This document shows, one piece after another, positions 16,569 through 25,095 of a stretch of DNA of 64,000 bases (its first letter is position 1; each line of letters begins with the position of its first letter). Both the position numbers and the translations under genes were made by a program. Origin of the DNA: Bacillota bacterium. GTDB lineage: Bacteria; Bacillota; Clostridia; Oscillospirales; Ruminococcaceae. The stretch covers positions 4,729 to 68,728 of the forward strand of contig JAEZVA010000018.1 of the NCBI GenBank assembly GCA_023443315.1, in the 5' to 3' direction. Under the pieces are notes generated by a model that did no database searches, was not told where the DNA came from, and saw only the letters and a program-made list of their open reading frames with translations.

Positions 16569-18188
16569 ATGATTAAGGTTTTCTTGGTAGAAGATGAATT
16601 TGTTGTTCGTGAGGGCATAAAGAATAATATTGATTGGGCGGGTGAGGGCTTTCTGTTTTGCGGCGAGGCGGCGGACGGAGAACTTGCCCTTCCTTTGATT
16701 CGAGACGCGCAGCCAGACATTGTAATAACCGATATCTGCATGCCGTTTATGGACGGGCTGAAGCTTAGCCGCATTATAAAAAGTGAACTGCCAAATTGCC
16801 GAATTTTAATTTTGAGCGGGCACGAAGAGTTTGCGTATGCCCAGGAAGCAATCCGCATCGGCGTAACGCAGTATCTGCTAAAGCCCATTAACAGCAGCGA
16901 GTTGATTGATGTGGTAAAGCGGCTCGGCAAACAGATCCTCCGCGAACGGGAGGAACAGGACAACTACGAGCGCTATAAACACGACATGGCAGAAAGCGAG
17001 CAAAGCTTAAAGCTTAAGCTGTTCAACGAGATTATGGCGGGCAGCCTGTCTATCTATGAAATTTTAGAAAAGGGCAGGGAGCTCGGGTTAGAGTTAAGCG
17101 CAAAAAGTTACCAGATTGTGCTACTAAAGTACAGCCACACCTCATTTGACGAAGCCTTTTCTGCCGAGCTGCTTACCTTAACCGAGCAGTTTACCCGCAT
17201 TGACAACGGAAAGGAACGAATCATCCTGTTTGACCGTGCCATAGAGGGATGGGCGATCCTGATTATGGCAGACTCTCCCCAGCAGCTGCACGCTATTCGT
17301 GAGGATTATTTGGCAAAGTGCATAGCGCTTTTTAAGCAGCACCCAAACGTGGGGTACTTCGGAGGGATTGGTTCGGTTGCCGACCGGCTTACCACGCTTT
17401 CCCAGTCGTTTGAAAATGCACAGCGTGCGTTTGCACAGCGGTTTTTGCTTAAACGAAACGACATTGTCGATTTTGACCCGGTCGTACAAAACCACGATGC
17501 CGCGGGGTTGTGTTCGGACATGCAGGAGCTCGGAGCGCTGGATTTACATAAGGTGCAGGACTTTTTACGGGGCGGCGAGATAGGGGAAATCGAGTTTTTT
17601 GTCGAGAAGCTCTTAAACAGCATCGGCAGCTCGAACGAGCGGTCTCTATTGTTTCGCCAGTATGTTTATATGGATATCTTCGTCACGGTATCAACGTTCT
17701 TAAAAAGCATCGGGGAGGAAGAGGTAGTGCCGGAAGAGCCCTTCTCCAGCCCCGAGCAGATGAACGACCTAATAAACAACCCGAGCAAGGCAAAGGACTA
17801 TCTGATACGTCTTTTTGCCGAGGCGTTCAAGTATAGAGAAGCACTTCGCTCCAAACGTTACCATCGCATGATTGATCAAGCCAAAGATTATATCAGTGAG
17901 CACTACAACAACGAGGACCTTTCGCTTAACGATGTGGCGGAGTATGTAAACATCAGCCCCAGCCATTTCAGCTCGGTTTTTGGTCGCGAGACAGGGCAAA
18001 GCTTTATTCGCTATGTGACCGACCAGCGCATGGCAAAGGCAAAGGATCTGCTCAAGTGCACTGACCTTCGCTGTTCAGAGATTGGGTTTAACGTCGGCTA
18101 TAGGGACCCAAACTATTTTTCTTATCTGTTTAAAAAGCTCTATCACTGTTCGCCCATGCAATATCGGCGCTCCTCTAAGCTCGGTTAA
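16569..18188 (+). CDS. Response regulator, YesN type (REC + AraC-type HTH)
   Basis: 539 residues. The receiver domain (about 1-120) has the acidic pair ED at 8-9, phosphoacceptor Asp55 (VITDICMP) and the conserved Lys in LLKP. A middle helical linker of ~300 residues follows, and the last ~100 residues form two AraC-type helix-turn-helix motifs (LSLNDVAEYVNISPSHFS and CSEIGFNVGYRDPNYFSYLF). Such regulators pair with YesM-type kinases and switch on carbohydrate import genes. The frame opens at 16494, but that start precedes the promoter, so ATG 16569 behind GGGGA is used. The kinase follows 42 bases later. Confidence 0.93.
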   Translation: MIKVFLVEDEFVVREGIKNNIDWAGEGFLFCGEAADGELALPLIRDAQPDIVITDICMPFMDGLKLSRIIKSELPNCRILILSGHEEFAYAQEAIRIGVTQYLLKPINSSELIDVVKRLGKQILREREEQDNYERYKHDMAESEQSLKLKLFNEIMAGSLSIYEILEKGRELGLELSAKSYQIVLLKYSHTSFDEAFSAELLTLTEQFTRIDNGKERIILFDRAIEGWAILIMADSPQQLHAIREDYLAKCIALFKQHPNVGYFGGIGSVADRLTTLSQSFENAQRAFAQRFLLKRNDIVDFDPVVQNHDAAGLCSDMQELGALDLHKVQDFLRGGEIGEIEFFVEKLLNSIGSSNERSLLFRQYVYMDIFVTVSTFLKSIGEEEVVPEEPFSSPEQMNDLINNPSKAKDYLIRLFAEAFKYREALRSKRYHRMIDQAKDYISEHYNNEDLSLNDVAEYVNISPSHFSSVFGRETGQSFIRYVTDQRMAKAKDLLKCTDLRCSEIGFNVGYRDPNYFSYLFKKLYHCSPMQYRRSSKLG

Positions 18189-18230
18189 TGTCCGCCAAGC
18201 AAATGGTGCTACCTGTTGGGAGTGGAGTTT

Positions 18231-19706
18231 TTGAGAAGTAAGCTACTACATAAAGTACGAGATTATTTTGGCGATCTAAAGCTCAACCGTAAGATACAGC
18301 TTGCCCTTGTCTTAATCATTGTTCCGTTGTTTTGTCTATTTTCCGTTTTGTTTTTTAGTATCTATCGGTTTAACCAAAACTACGATCTTATCATTGCAAA
18401 CGCCTCCGAAGCAGGGCGTTTTAGTATTAAGTTTAAAGAAGAGTTCGATTATAAGGTTTACCTGTTAATTGCGGGTCATTCCACCTTTGAGGTGGAAAAG
18501 CCCTACGAAGCAATCAACGAGGCGCGCACCATTGTCTCGGCGCTTATCCACAACACCAATCACCCCGAAAACAGAAGTCGCGCCGAGATGATTATGAAGC
18601 TGCTGCAAAACCTAGAGGAGTACATGCTGCGCATAGAGCAAAATAAGATTGAGGGCGGGCATTACGACGAGAATATTGCGATATGGGAGAACTACGTACA
18701 GCTCGTAACAGGGCTAATCCAGTCCAATGTGCTAGAGTACGCCTATTACGAGATTCAGGATATGGAGCACCTGCGTGCGCAGGTTTCTGAAGAACTAGAC
18801 GATATCGTTGTTGTCGGCGCGGGAACTTTTGCCGCACTGTTTGTACTGGCACTTTCGATGTCGGTCATTATTCCAAACAGCATTGCTAAGCCCATACAGT
18901 ACTTTAACAGCATAACAAAGCAGGTGGCGATGGGTGACCTATCGGTACGCGTGCATTCCGTTCATGGGGCGGAGGTAAAAAGCCTTGCATCCTCACTGAA
19001 CATGATGATAGAAAAGATAGAAAACCTGCTTTTGGCGGTGCAAAAGGATCAAACCACGCTGCGAGAAGCGGAGCTTGAGCTGTTGCAGGCACAGATTAAC
19101 CCGCATTTTTTATACAACACGCTGGACACGATAATCTGGCTGGCGGAGGCGGGCAAGCAGGGTGAGGTGGTAGAGATTGTTGGCGCACTGTCCGACTTCT
19201 TTCGAACTTCACTCAACCACGGCAACGGGATGTTTGCGCTGCGTGAGGAGGAAAAGCACGTACGAAGCTATCTGCAAATTCAGCAGGTACGATACCAGGA
19301 TATACTGGAATACGAGATAACCATACCCGAAGCACTTAAGGATGTAATGATGCCAAAGATAACATTGCAGCCGCTTGTAGAAAACGCGCTGTATCACGGC
19401 ATTAAGAACCGCAGAGGCGGCGGAAAAATCAGTATTTACGCCAGCGTGGTTGACGATAATGTATGTATTACAGTAGAGGACAACGGAATTGGTATGACAC
19501 CGGAACGCTTATCGGCGGTAACGAGTCAGCTTAGCAGAAGAGAAGTACTGGAGCAAAAACGAAAGCACGATTCCTACGGACTGTTTAACGTCAGCGAGCG
19601 GATAACGCTGAAATTCGGGAAGCAGTATGGGTTAGTAATCTCCAGTGTCTATGGCGAAGGAACCAAGGTGCAGGTTGTTATTCCGCATCAAGCGGCAGAA
19701 CCATGA
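18231..19706 (+). CDS. Sensor histidine kinase, YesM type
   Basis: 491 residues. One membrane helix near residues 24-45, a ~145-residue extracellular sensor region, a second helix near 191-213, a HAMP segment, the HisKA_7TM/YesM-type phosphoacceptor motif INPHFLYNTLD with His292, and a C-terminal HATPase domain (ENALYHGIKNR, DNGIGM). It should phosphorylate the upstream YesN regulator. No ATG start fits: TTG 18231 has GGGAG eight bases upstream; TTG 18216 and GTG 18222 are less well placed. The sugar-binding lipoprotein downstream may act as its ligand-presenting partner (inference). Confidence 0.92.
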   Translation: MRSKLLHKVRDYFGDLKLNRKIQLALVLIIVPLFCLFSVLFFSIYRFNQNYDLIIANASEAGRFSIKFKEEFDYKVYLLIAGHSTFEVEKPYEAINEARTIVSALIHNTNHPENRSRAEMIMKLLQNLEEYMLRIEQNKIEGGHYDENIAIWENYVQLVTGLIQSNVLEYAYYEIQDMEHLRAQVSEELDDIVVVGAGTFAALFVLALSMSVIIPNSIAKPIQYFNSITKQVAMGDLSVRVHSVHGAEVKSLASSLNMMIEKIENLLLAVQKDQTTLREAELELLQAQINPHFLYNTLDTIIWLAEAGKQGEVVEIVGALSDFFRTSLNHGNGMFALREEEKHVRSYLQIQQVRYQDILEYEITIPEALKDVMMPKITLQPLVENALYHGIKNRRGGGKISIYASVVDDNVCITVEDNGIGMTPERLSAVTSQLSRREVLEQKRKHDSYGLFNVSERITLKFGKQYGLVISSVYGEGTKVQVVIPHQAAEP

Positions 19707-19840
19707 GTTCGAATAGCAGCTGCACAAAATCCAAATTACATAAGTAAATTAGTTATAGAAAAAACCAAACAACTTAAAAGACAATAAAGTATAAACCTGA
19801 GCGATACGGAGTTTATATTAAAAGAGGAGGTCAAAATGAG

Positions 19841-20875
19841 ATGAAGCTTTATAAGACGATAACCGCGGTGGTTATGGTAGTTATGATGCTTGCGGCATTT
19901 GCCGGCTGCGCCAGCACAACGCCTGCACCTGCTCCCGATGTCCCTTTGGCGGACGAACCCGCAAACGACGCGAAGGAACTGATTTATGTTGGCTTTGTTC
20001 AGGTAGGTGCGGAGTCTAACTGGCGTATTGCGAACACCCAATCGATGCAGGAGACCTTTACCGAGGCAAACGGCTATAAATTCGAGATGGTGGATGCTCA
20101 GCAGAAAACCGAAAAGCAGATTACCGCAATCCGTGACTTCATTCAAAAAGACGTAGATTACATCGTACTTGCTCCGAACACGGAAGCTGGATGGGATACG
20201 GTTCTCGAAGAAGCCAGAGAGGCAGGCATCCCCGTTATTATCGTTGACCGTATGATCGAGACCACAGACGACACCCTCTTCACCGCTTGGGTTGGCTCCA
20301 ACTTTAAGCAGGAAGGTTACGACGCAGTAACCGCTTTAGAGGGCGCACTCAAAGCAAAGGGCATCGACCCCAATTCCGAGCTTAACATTGTTACCCTGCA
20401 GGGAACCATGGGTTCTTCCCCACAGATTGGTCGTACCGAAGGCTTTGCCGAGAAGATGACCGCGTTTCCCGGTTGGAAGATACTTGACAAACAATCCGGC
20501 GACTTCACACAGGAAAAAGGTCAGGAAGTTATGCAATCCTTCCTAGAGACCTTCCCGAACATCGATGTAGTGATTGCCGAGAACGACAACATGGCGTTTG
20601 GTGCAGTTAAGGCAATCAAGGCGGCAGGTAAAACCTGCGGACCCAATGGCGATATCACAATCGTTTCCTTCGACGCGGTTAAGACTGCTTTTGAAGCAAT
20701 GATTGCCGGAGACATTGACGTTGAAGTAGAGTGTAACCCGCTGCACGGTCCTCGTGTTGCAAGCTTAATCGAAGCACTTCAGGCCGGCAAGTCTGTTGAC
20801 AAGATTTCGTATGTTGAGGAAGGTATCTTCTACGCTGCCGATGCCGCTGCTACCTTGCCATCTCGCGCTTACTGA
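19841..20875 (+). CDS. Sugar-binding lipoprotein, YtfQ/galactofuranose-type (orphan)
   Basis: 344 residues. Lipoprotein signal with lipobox AFAGC, then a periplasmic-binding-protein type 1 fold: VGFVQVGAESNWRIANTQSM, DYIVLAPNTEAGWD, IVDRMI, TLQGTMGSSPQIGRTEGF and NPLHGPR are close to YtfQ-like binding proteins, which bind furanose forms of galactose and arabinose. GAGGAGG provides a strong ribosome site. A terminator follows at once and no ABC ATPase or permease is adjacent, so it is either served by a distant transporter or presents sugar to the YesM-type kinase encoded just upstream. Its place beside araBAD favours an arabinose-like ligand (inference). Confidence 0.9.
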   Translation: MKLYKTITAVVMVVMMLAAFAGCASTTPAPAPDVPLADEPANDAKELIYVGFVQVGAESNWRIANTQSMQETFTEANGYKFEMVDAQQKTEKQITAIRDFIQKDVDYIVLAPNTEAGWDTVLEEAREAGIPVIIVDRMIETTDDTLFTAWVGSNFKQEGYDAVTALEGALKAKGIDPNSELNIVTLQGTMGSSPQIGRTEGFAEKMTAFPGWKILDKQSGDFTQEKGQEVMQSFLETFPNIDVVIAENDNMAFGAVKAIKAAGKTCGPNGDITIVSFDAVKTAFEAMIAGDIDVEVECNPLHGPRVASLIEALQAGKSVDKISYVEEGIFYAADAAATLPSRAY

Positions 20876-20913
20876 TTTCGATTTATTTAAAGGAATACAT
20901 CATTACTGCACAA

Positions 20914-20955
20914 CCGCCGGAGAGCCAAACTACAGATGGCTCTCCGGCGGACACT
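20914..20955 (+). terminator. Terminator after the sugar-binding lipoprotein
   Basis: 14-base perfect stem (20914-20927 with 20937-20950), nine-base loop, then ACACTTTTTA. Confidence 0.8.
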
Positions 20956-21052
20956 TTTTAATGGGTGAGATGATTGGCAGGCTCAAACGAAATACTAATC
21001 ATGCGTCATATCACCAGAGCTACTACATTCTTTGAACATGAGAATATATCGA

Positions 21053-21976
21053 TCATACTCTTTTTAAGAAGCTAGCGTACCAACTGGGAATCACATTTTG
21101 CATATTGCTATACCATTGTAAAATATCTTTTGCTTGATTTTGCATTGTGTTGATTTCATCCTGACCAAATGGTATAGCCCAAGGTATGGATGAGAGCGTG
21201 TTACATGAAATATACAGCGCCAAGAGTTGCCAAAACAGTAAAGGAACCTGATTGTCAAAATACCCGTCAACCATTCCAGATGCAAACATAGGCGTTTTCT
21301 GTGCACACCATACGATACGGTTGAATTCTTCCCATGGGTCCCCGAAGTCGAATCGGTCAAAATCGATGATTTGTAGCTCTTTGCGGGTATCAATCATCAT
21401 GTTACCAATATGATAATCTCCGTGTTGAAACACTTGTGGACGGTTTTTCAGCAAGTGGCGATTGGCGCTAATGTAATCTAAAAACACCTGTCCATATTCA
21501 TATTTGATTGGACAATTTAAGTACATTTTAATTTTACTGTCAATCTTGCGATTAAAACGAGTTTCCCAATCTTCCTGTGTATTGGGTGCAGGGATGGAAT
21601 GAATCACTTTCAGAATCTGACCAGCCTTTTTGCCATAGCGGTACTGCTCGCTATCAGAAAGCGTTGGTATTACGGTCTCTGCATCGCACCCGTCAATCCA
21701 GCTTTGAATAGAATATGTACCCTCATCACAAAAGCCGAACTCAATCGGTTGACACATAGGAACACCCAGACTGGAGACCTGTTGCATCATTCTAAACATA
21801 TCCTGGCGAGTGGCACTTTTTTCATGTGGGGTAATTCGAAGAATATGCTTTGTGCCGGCATGGTCGGTTACACAATATTTTTTATCGCATGACCATCCTT
21901 TATCGATTGTCGTTGTGATTGCGTAGTTACACAAGGACAACAATATCACCCCCAACCAATACAATTTTAAGTACAT
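21053..21976 (-). CDS. Aminoglycoside phosphotransferase (APH)-family kinase
   Basis: Up to 307 residues with the APH/choline-kinase fold: N-terminal IDKGWSCDKKYCV and HILRI (ATP lobe), the Brenner-type catalytic motif FQHGDYHIGNMM and the metal motif IIDFDRFDFGDP. Family members phosphorylate small molecules (aminoglycosides, sugars, choline); the substrate here is unknown and resistance should not be assumed. The N-terminus is uncertain: no ribosome site precedes ATG 21976, and the first ~15 codons are hydrophobic and unlike the family. A GGGGGTG stretch inside this region could instead serve a TTG start near 21935-21943. Lower GC than its surroundings. Confidence 0.8.
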   Translation of the reverse strand: MYLKLYWLGVILLSLCNYAITTTIDKGWSCDKKYCVTDHAGTKHILRITPHEKSATRQDMFRMMQQVSSLGVPMCQPIEFGFCDEGTYSIQSWIDGCDAETVIPTLSDSEQYRYGKKAGQILKVIHSIPAPNTQEDWETRFNRKIDSKIKMYLNCPIKYEYGQVFLDYISANRHLLKNRPQVFQHGDYHIGNMMIDTRKELQIIDFDRFDFGDPWEEFNRIVWCAQKTPMFASGMVDGYFDNQVPLLFWQLLALYISCNTLSSIPWAIPFGQDEINTMQNQAKDILQWYSNMQNVIPSWYASFLKRV

Positions 21977-22109
21977 ACAGGTAAAAAAGAAGTCGTTTCC
22001 TATTCAAGTTCGACTTCCCTCAGCGTACGATTCGGTGAAATACGGGTTACAATATCGGGTTAGGGCAATTTGCAGTAACATTCGTTTCTTGTGGGTACTA
22101 CGATTATGT

Positions 22110-22646
22110 TCATTCCAACCCGATAGTATTTATGTAATTCACTAACGGCTCTATTTGGGTACTCTTTGAATAATCATAAGAGTTTTGGATCGCATCCATA
22201 GTGCCATGCTCAACAGCTGATTTGTTTATTTTTAGTTTTAAAACAGTTTTTAGGGTTGTCATCATCAGTCTATCTGCACCATTCATCCTCGCATAATTTA
22301 TTCCGCTTTGAAAATAGAAAAATGCGATATTCATGCCTTGGGGGAGATTGTCTTTTCTAAATCTTTCAATCTCCTCTGGAATGGGAGCAGTTGCACCGGT
22401 AGCAAATACGATAATCTTTTTATTTTTGAGAGAGGCGACATGGTCATTAATGAATTTGATTCCATTAATTCTACCGGCATGTATGCCGCCGCCAAGTATT
22501 AAGACATCGTAGCGTACCAGTTCCGCGATGTTAAAATTCTCCAAACAAACGATATCACAATGCAACGCTTCGGCAATCCATCCGGCATATCTTTCGGTAA
22601 AACCAGTTCTGGATTTATATACTACAATTATTTTTTTATCGACCAT
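22110..22646 (-). CDS. Flavodoxin-domain protein, HemG-like
   Basis: 178 residues. The start reads KKIIVVYKSRTGFTERYAGWIAEAL, the FMN phosphate-binding loop, and LILGGGIHAGRINGIKFI matches the flavodoxin_5 / protoporphyrinogen-dehydrogenase (HemG)-like group found in many anaerobes. It probably binds FMN and transfers electrons; a role in haem synthesis is not supported here since no haem genes are near. ATG 22646 is preceded by AAAGGAG. Codons are AT-rich compared with the surroundings, as in the adjacent phosphotransferase, so the two may have arrived together. Confidence 0.85.
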   Translation of the reverse strand: MVDKKIIVVYKSRTGFTERYAGWIAEALHCDIVCLENFNIAELVRYDVLILGGGIHAGRINGIKFINDHVASLKNKKIIVFATGATAPIPEEIERFRKDNLPQGMNIAFFYFQSGINYARMNGADRLMMTTLKTVLKLKINKSAVEHGTMDAIQNSYDYSKSTQIEPLVNYINTIGLE

Positions 22647-22719
22647 CTAGTTTTCTCCTTTTATAGTAGTTCGTTTCATTTTAACACAGAGCAAAATAGA
22701 AGTCGATCTATTCACAAAT

Positions 22720-22760
22720 AAAAAGGCATAGCTTTCCTTAATGGAAAACTATGCCTTTTT
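22720..22760 (-). terminator. Terminator downstream of tRNA-Arg
   Basis: AAAAGGCATAG...TTTCC pairs with GGAAA...CTATGCCTTTT around a TTAA loop, with a T run on the minus strand. It also faces the flavodoxin gene's upstream side. Confidence 0.75.
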
Positions 22761-22836
22761 GGCGCGCCCGAAGGGACTCGAACCCCTGACCTACTGGTTC
22801 GTAGCCAGTCACTCTATCCAGCTGAGCTACGAGCGC
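22760..22836 (-). tRNA. tRNA-Arg, anticodon ACG
   Basis: On the minus strand the 5' acceptor GCGCTCG (from 22836) pairs with CGGGCGC (22770-22764), with one G-T pair. The D-arm AGCTCAGCTGGATAGAGT, the anticodon stem-loop CTGGCTACGAACCAG with anticodon ACG (A34 would be edited to inosine), and the T-arm GGGGTTCGAGTCCC are all intact. The CCA end is encoded (22762-22760). Confidence 0.97.
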
Positions 22837-23022
22837 AACTATTTGCTGCAATCAGCCTTACTATAATATCACGCATTGTGGCGGTTGTCAACTATTTTGC
22901 ATGCGGTTTATCGCAAATGTATTGTCAAAGATAGTGAAGGTTAAAATGCGCTTACTGTCCGTTTTTTCGTACACACATCTTACTATAATAAGGATAACAC
23001 AAACGAGAAAGAGGTGTTTTGG

Positions 23023-23148
23023 ATGGACTACAAGATGAAGTACGTAGGCGGCCATATCGAGGTGTACGATGAGGAAGGCAACTTTTTGTTTTCCGCCGAC
23101 ACCGAGGCAGAGGCCATGACCGAGCTGCGCGAAATAAAAGCCGCGTAG
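23023..23148 (+). CDS. Small conserved-looking hypothetical protein (41 aa)
   Basis: 41 residues, acidic at the centre: begins MDYKMKYVGGHIEVYDEEG and ends TELREIKAA. GAAAGAGGTG lies at good distance before the ATG, and a TATAAT at 22984-22989 may be its -10 element. The coding pattern (third-position GC) agrees with its neighbours. The length and strand-like start suggest a small folded protein; no function is known to me. Confidence 0.7.
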   Translation: MDYKMKYVGGHIEVYDEEGNFLFSADTEAEAMTELREIKAA

Positions 23149-23190
23149 GAGACAGCAAAACGTAATATAAGACGAAAGGATGGGATCCCG

Positions 23191-23361
23191 TTGACGGCAT
23201 ATCACCTGTATACTCGTACAAAACCTGTGCGTTGGTACGATCCGTTTCGGCTAGACAGCACCCCACCGCAAAGTGAATCAGAAAAACAGGTAACGGAAGT
23301 TAAGGTTCGCATATATCCGTTGTCAAATACAAAGTTCATAAGTGCCGAGCGTTCGGCATAA
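23191..23361 (+). CDS. Possible small protein with TTG start (56 aa)
   Basis: An open frame of 56 codons from TTG 23191, ten bases after GAAAGGA. The product is basic and polar (YHLYTRTKPVRWYDPFRL...). It is 42 bases behind the 41-residue gene and could share its transcript. There is no recognised family, and the TTG start and weak signals keep this doubtful. Confidence 0.3.
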   Translation: MTAYHLYTRTKPVRWYDPFRLDSTPPQSESEKQVTEVKVRIYPLSNTKFISAERSA

Positions 23362-23410
23362 TGTCTTAATAAACAAAGAAATACAATCCAAAACTTGGCG
23401 CAACAGATAT

Positions 23411-23438
23411 TGCAAAAGAAATAAACATTGTTTACAAT
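23411..23438 (+). promoter_or_regulatory. Promoter of the TetR operon
   Basis: TTGCAA (23411-23416), 16-base spacer, TACAAT (23433-23438). The large TetR-type palindrome covers the spacer, the -10 and the start site. Confidence 0.6.
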
Positions 23439-23453
23439 ATAAACAATGTTTAT
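23421..23453. promoter_or_regulatory. 33-bp nested palindromic TetR operator
   Basis: Perfect 14-base arms (23421-23434 and 23440-23453) around the centre CAATA. Each arm itself contains the palindrome AAACA-T-TGTTT. It covers the promoter of the TetR gene, 20 bases before its start codon, so it is most likely the autoregulatory operator for two TetR dimers. Confidence 0.75.
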
Positions 23454-23472
23454 TTTGTTGGGAGAGATGTGG

Positions 23473-24090
23473 ATGGATACCCGCGAGCTGCGCAGGCAGC
23501 AGGTCGCGCAGCGCTTTGTGGATTGTACCTGCAAGGTGATAGAGCAGGAGGGTGTAACTGGGCTGAATGTGCGCAAGGTGGCGCAGATGGCGGGCTACCA
23601 CAGCTCGACCATCTACCTGTACTTTGCAGATTTTCCGCACCTTATCGTTGCAGCCGCAATGCAATTTTTAGACCGGTATGCAGCGTATCTGGATGCAAAC
23701 GTGCCGGAGCAGGAGAACGCGCTGGACTGCTATCTGCGATGTATGGCGCGGTTTTGTGAATTTTCGGTCGCAAACCCCAATATCTTTTCTGCGCTGTTTG
23801 TAGACAGCTACGGGGATATCCCGCCTGAACAGGTATACGAGCAGTTTGTTCAAAGCGCGCTGTTACAAGACCATATCAGGGTTCTTAGCGAGCTTGCGGC
23901 AGAGCTTGGGCTTTCGCAGGAAACGGCAAAGCAACTGGGTGACGCGGTGATGTCGCTTTGTATCGGCAGCATTTTGGCGCTTACCCGCCATCGAAGCCAG
24001 TTGCCCCCCGACCTTATGGTCGAAAAAACAATGCAATCGGTACGCGGTCTAATTGTCTATTATTCAAATCAACAGCAGGGGAGCCTGTAA
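23473..24090 (+). CDS. TetR-family transcriptional regulator
   Basis: 205 residues. The TetR helix-turn-helix is at about residues 15-55 (GVTGLNVRKVAQMAGYHSSTIYLYF), followed by a helical ligand domain of unknown specificity. The frame begins at 23446, but GGGAGAG before ATG 23473 fixes the start; an ATG at 23467 is too close to it. A perfect palindrome overlaps the promoter. It is followed at 40 bases by a flavodoxin and then an FMN_bind protein, so it probably controls this small redox operon. Confidence 0.9.
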   Translation: MDTRELRRQQVAQRFVDCTCKVIEQEGVTGLNVRKVAQMAGYHSSTIYLYFADFPHLIVAAAMQFLDRYAAYLDANVPEQENALDCYLRCMARFCEFSVANPNIFSALFVDSYGDIPPEQVYEQFVQSALLQDHIRVLSELAAELGLSQETAKQLGDAVMSLCIGSILALTRHRSQLPPDLMVEKTMQSVRGLIVYYSNQQQGSL

Positions 24091-24130
24091 CGATTATTGT
24101 CTGACATCATTTGAAAGGAAGCTAAGGATT

Positions 24131-24592
24131 ATGAATGTTTGTTTATTGGTCTATTCCCAAACCGGCAATACCATGTCGGTGGCACAAGCGGCGGTAAAAA
24201 TGCTTCAGGAGGCAGGTCATACCGCAGAGATTATCCCCGTAGAGACAGTAGGAGAGGTTAAGCCGCCCGAAAAGCCGGAGATAAAACCCCTGCCCGACCT
24301 AAGCGGCTACGAGGCTGTAATCCTCGCGTCCCCCGTTCAGGCGTTTTCACTCAGCGCACCCATGAGCGCCTGCCTTGCCACCATCGGCGGGCTGTCGGGC
24401 AAAAAGGTGGGACTGTTTGTGACACAACATCTCAAGCACGCGTGGCTTGGGGGGAACCATGCCATCCGCCAGATGAAAGCGCCGTGTCAGGCCGCGGGTG
24501 CTGAGGTCTACGCAACGGGAATCATTCACTGGTCAAGCCCCAAGCGGGAAGCGCAGATTGCATCACTCTGCCAATCGCTTGCCGCGCTATAG
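24131..24592 (+). CDS. Flavodoxin-family protein
   Basis: 153 residues. It starts MNVCLLVYSQTGNTMSVAQA, where SQTGNT is the FMN-phosphate loop of flavodoxins; EAVILASPVQAFSLSAPM and LSGKKVGLFVTQ complete the fold. It should carry electrons or act as an NAD(P)H:quinone-type flavoprotein. It lies between a TetR regulator and an FMN_bind membrane protein, with short spacing, which suggests an FMN-based electron-transfer unit switched by the regulator. ATG 24131 follows GAAAGGAAGC. Confidence 0.88.
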   Translation: MNVCLLVYSQTGNTMSVAQAAVKMLQEAGHTAEIIPVETVGEVKPPEKPEIKPLPDLSGYEAVILASPVQAFSLSAPMSACLATIGGLSGKKVGLFVTQHLKHAWLGGNHAIRQMKAPCQAAGAEVYATGIIHWSSPKREAQIASLCQSLAAL

Positions 24593-24611
24593 TAGAGGAA
24601 GTGCAACCAGA

Positions 24612-25022
24612 ATGAAAACGAAAAAGCGTCTCGCGATAGTCTTGGTTGTAATTATCAGTGTACCTGTGGTACTGGTCACCGCTGTTCTACTTATTGGTCA
24701 GCAGCTAGACAAAGGGCTGGCATCCTTTGATGAGATTGTGCTGACCGACCCCGATTTAAGCAGGATACCGGACGGGGTATATCCTGGCAGCTTTAAGCAG
24801 ATGCCCATAGCGGTTGAAGTAGAGGTAACGGTTACGAATCATGCCATAACAGATATTCGGCTGCTCAAGCATGACAATGGGATGGGTGGGGACGCAGAAA
24901 CGATTCCTGCGCAAGTTGTCGCAGCACAATCGGTAGAAGAAATTGACGCCGTCTCTGGTGCCACATACAGCAGCAAAGGGATTTTAAAGGCGATTGATAA
25001 TGCGTTAAGTAACGTAACATAG
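24612..25022 (+). CDS. FMN-binding-domain membrane protein
   Basis: 136 residues: an N-terminal membrane helix (about 7-29) then an extracytoplasmic FMN_bind domain (IPDGVYPGSF at the start; DAVSGATYSSKGI near 110-122). The SGATYSS motif matches the site at which FMN is covalently attached through Thr/Ser by ApbE-type transferases; no apbE is in the window. Such proteins move electrons across or along the membrane surface. ATG 24612 follows GAGGAAGTG, 19 bases after the flavodoxin stop. Last gene before a strong terminator. Confidence 0.88.
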   Translation: MKTKKRLAIVLVVIISVPVVLVTAVLLIGQQLDKGLASFDEIVLTDPDLSRIPDGVYPGSFKQMPIAVEVEVTVTNHAITDIRLLKHDNGMGGDAETIPAQVVAAQSVEEIDAVSGATYSSKGILKAIDNALSNVT

Positions 25023-25038
25023 TCGATTACACAAAAGC

Positions 25039-25088
25039 AAAACCGCCCCGCATCCCTTCGAAAAAACGAAGGGATGCGGGGCGGTTTT
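25039..25088. terminator. 22-bp perfect-stem bidirectional terminator
   Basis: Arms 25039-25060 and 25067-25088 pair perfectly around AAAAAA. The A/T ends supply T runs on both strands, ending the TetR operon (+) and the ABC exporter operon (-). Confidence 0.92.
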
Positions 25089-25095
25089 AGCTGTG

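Noticed and set aside
19836..19844. Two-codon frame ATGAGATGA at the start of the YtfQ-like gene
   Set aside because: Too short to be a leader peptide with any signal; the ribosome site serves ATG 19841.
22110..22646. Reading the flavodoxin gene as haem-pathway hemG
   Set aside because: Only the fold matches; no other haem genes are in the window, so the pathway label is not supported.
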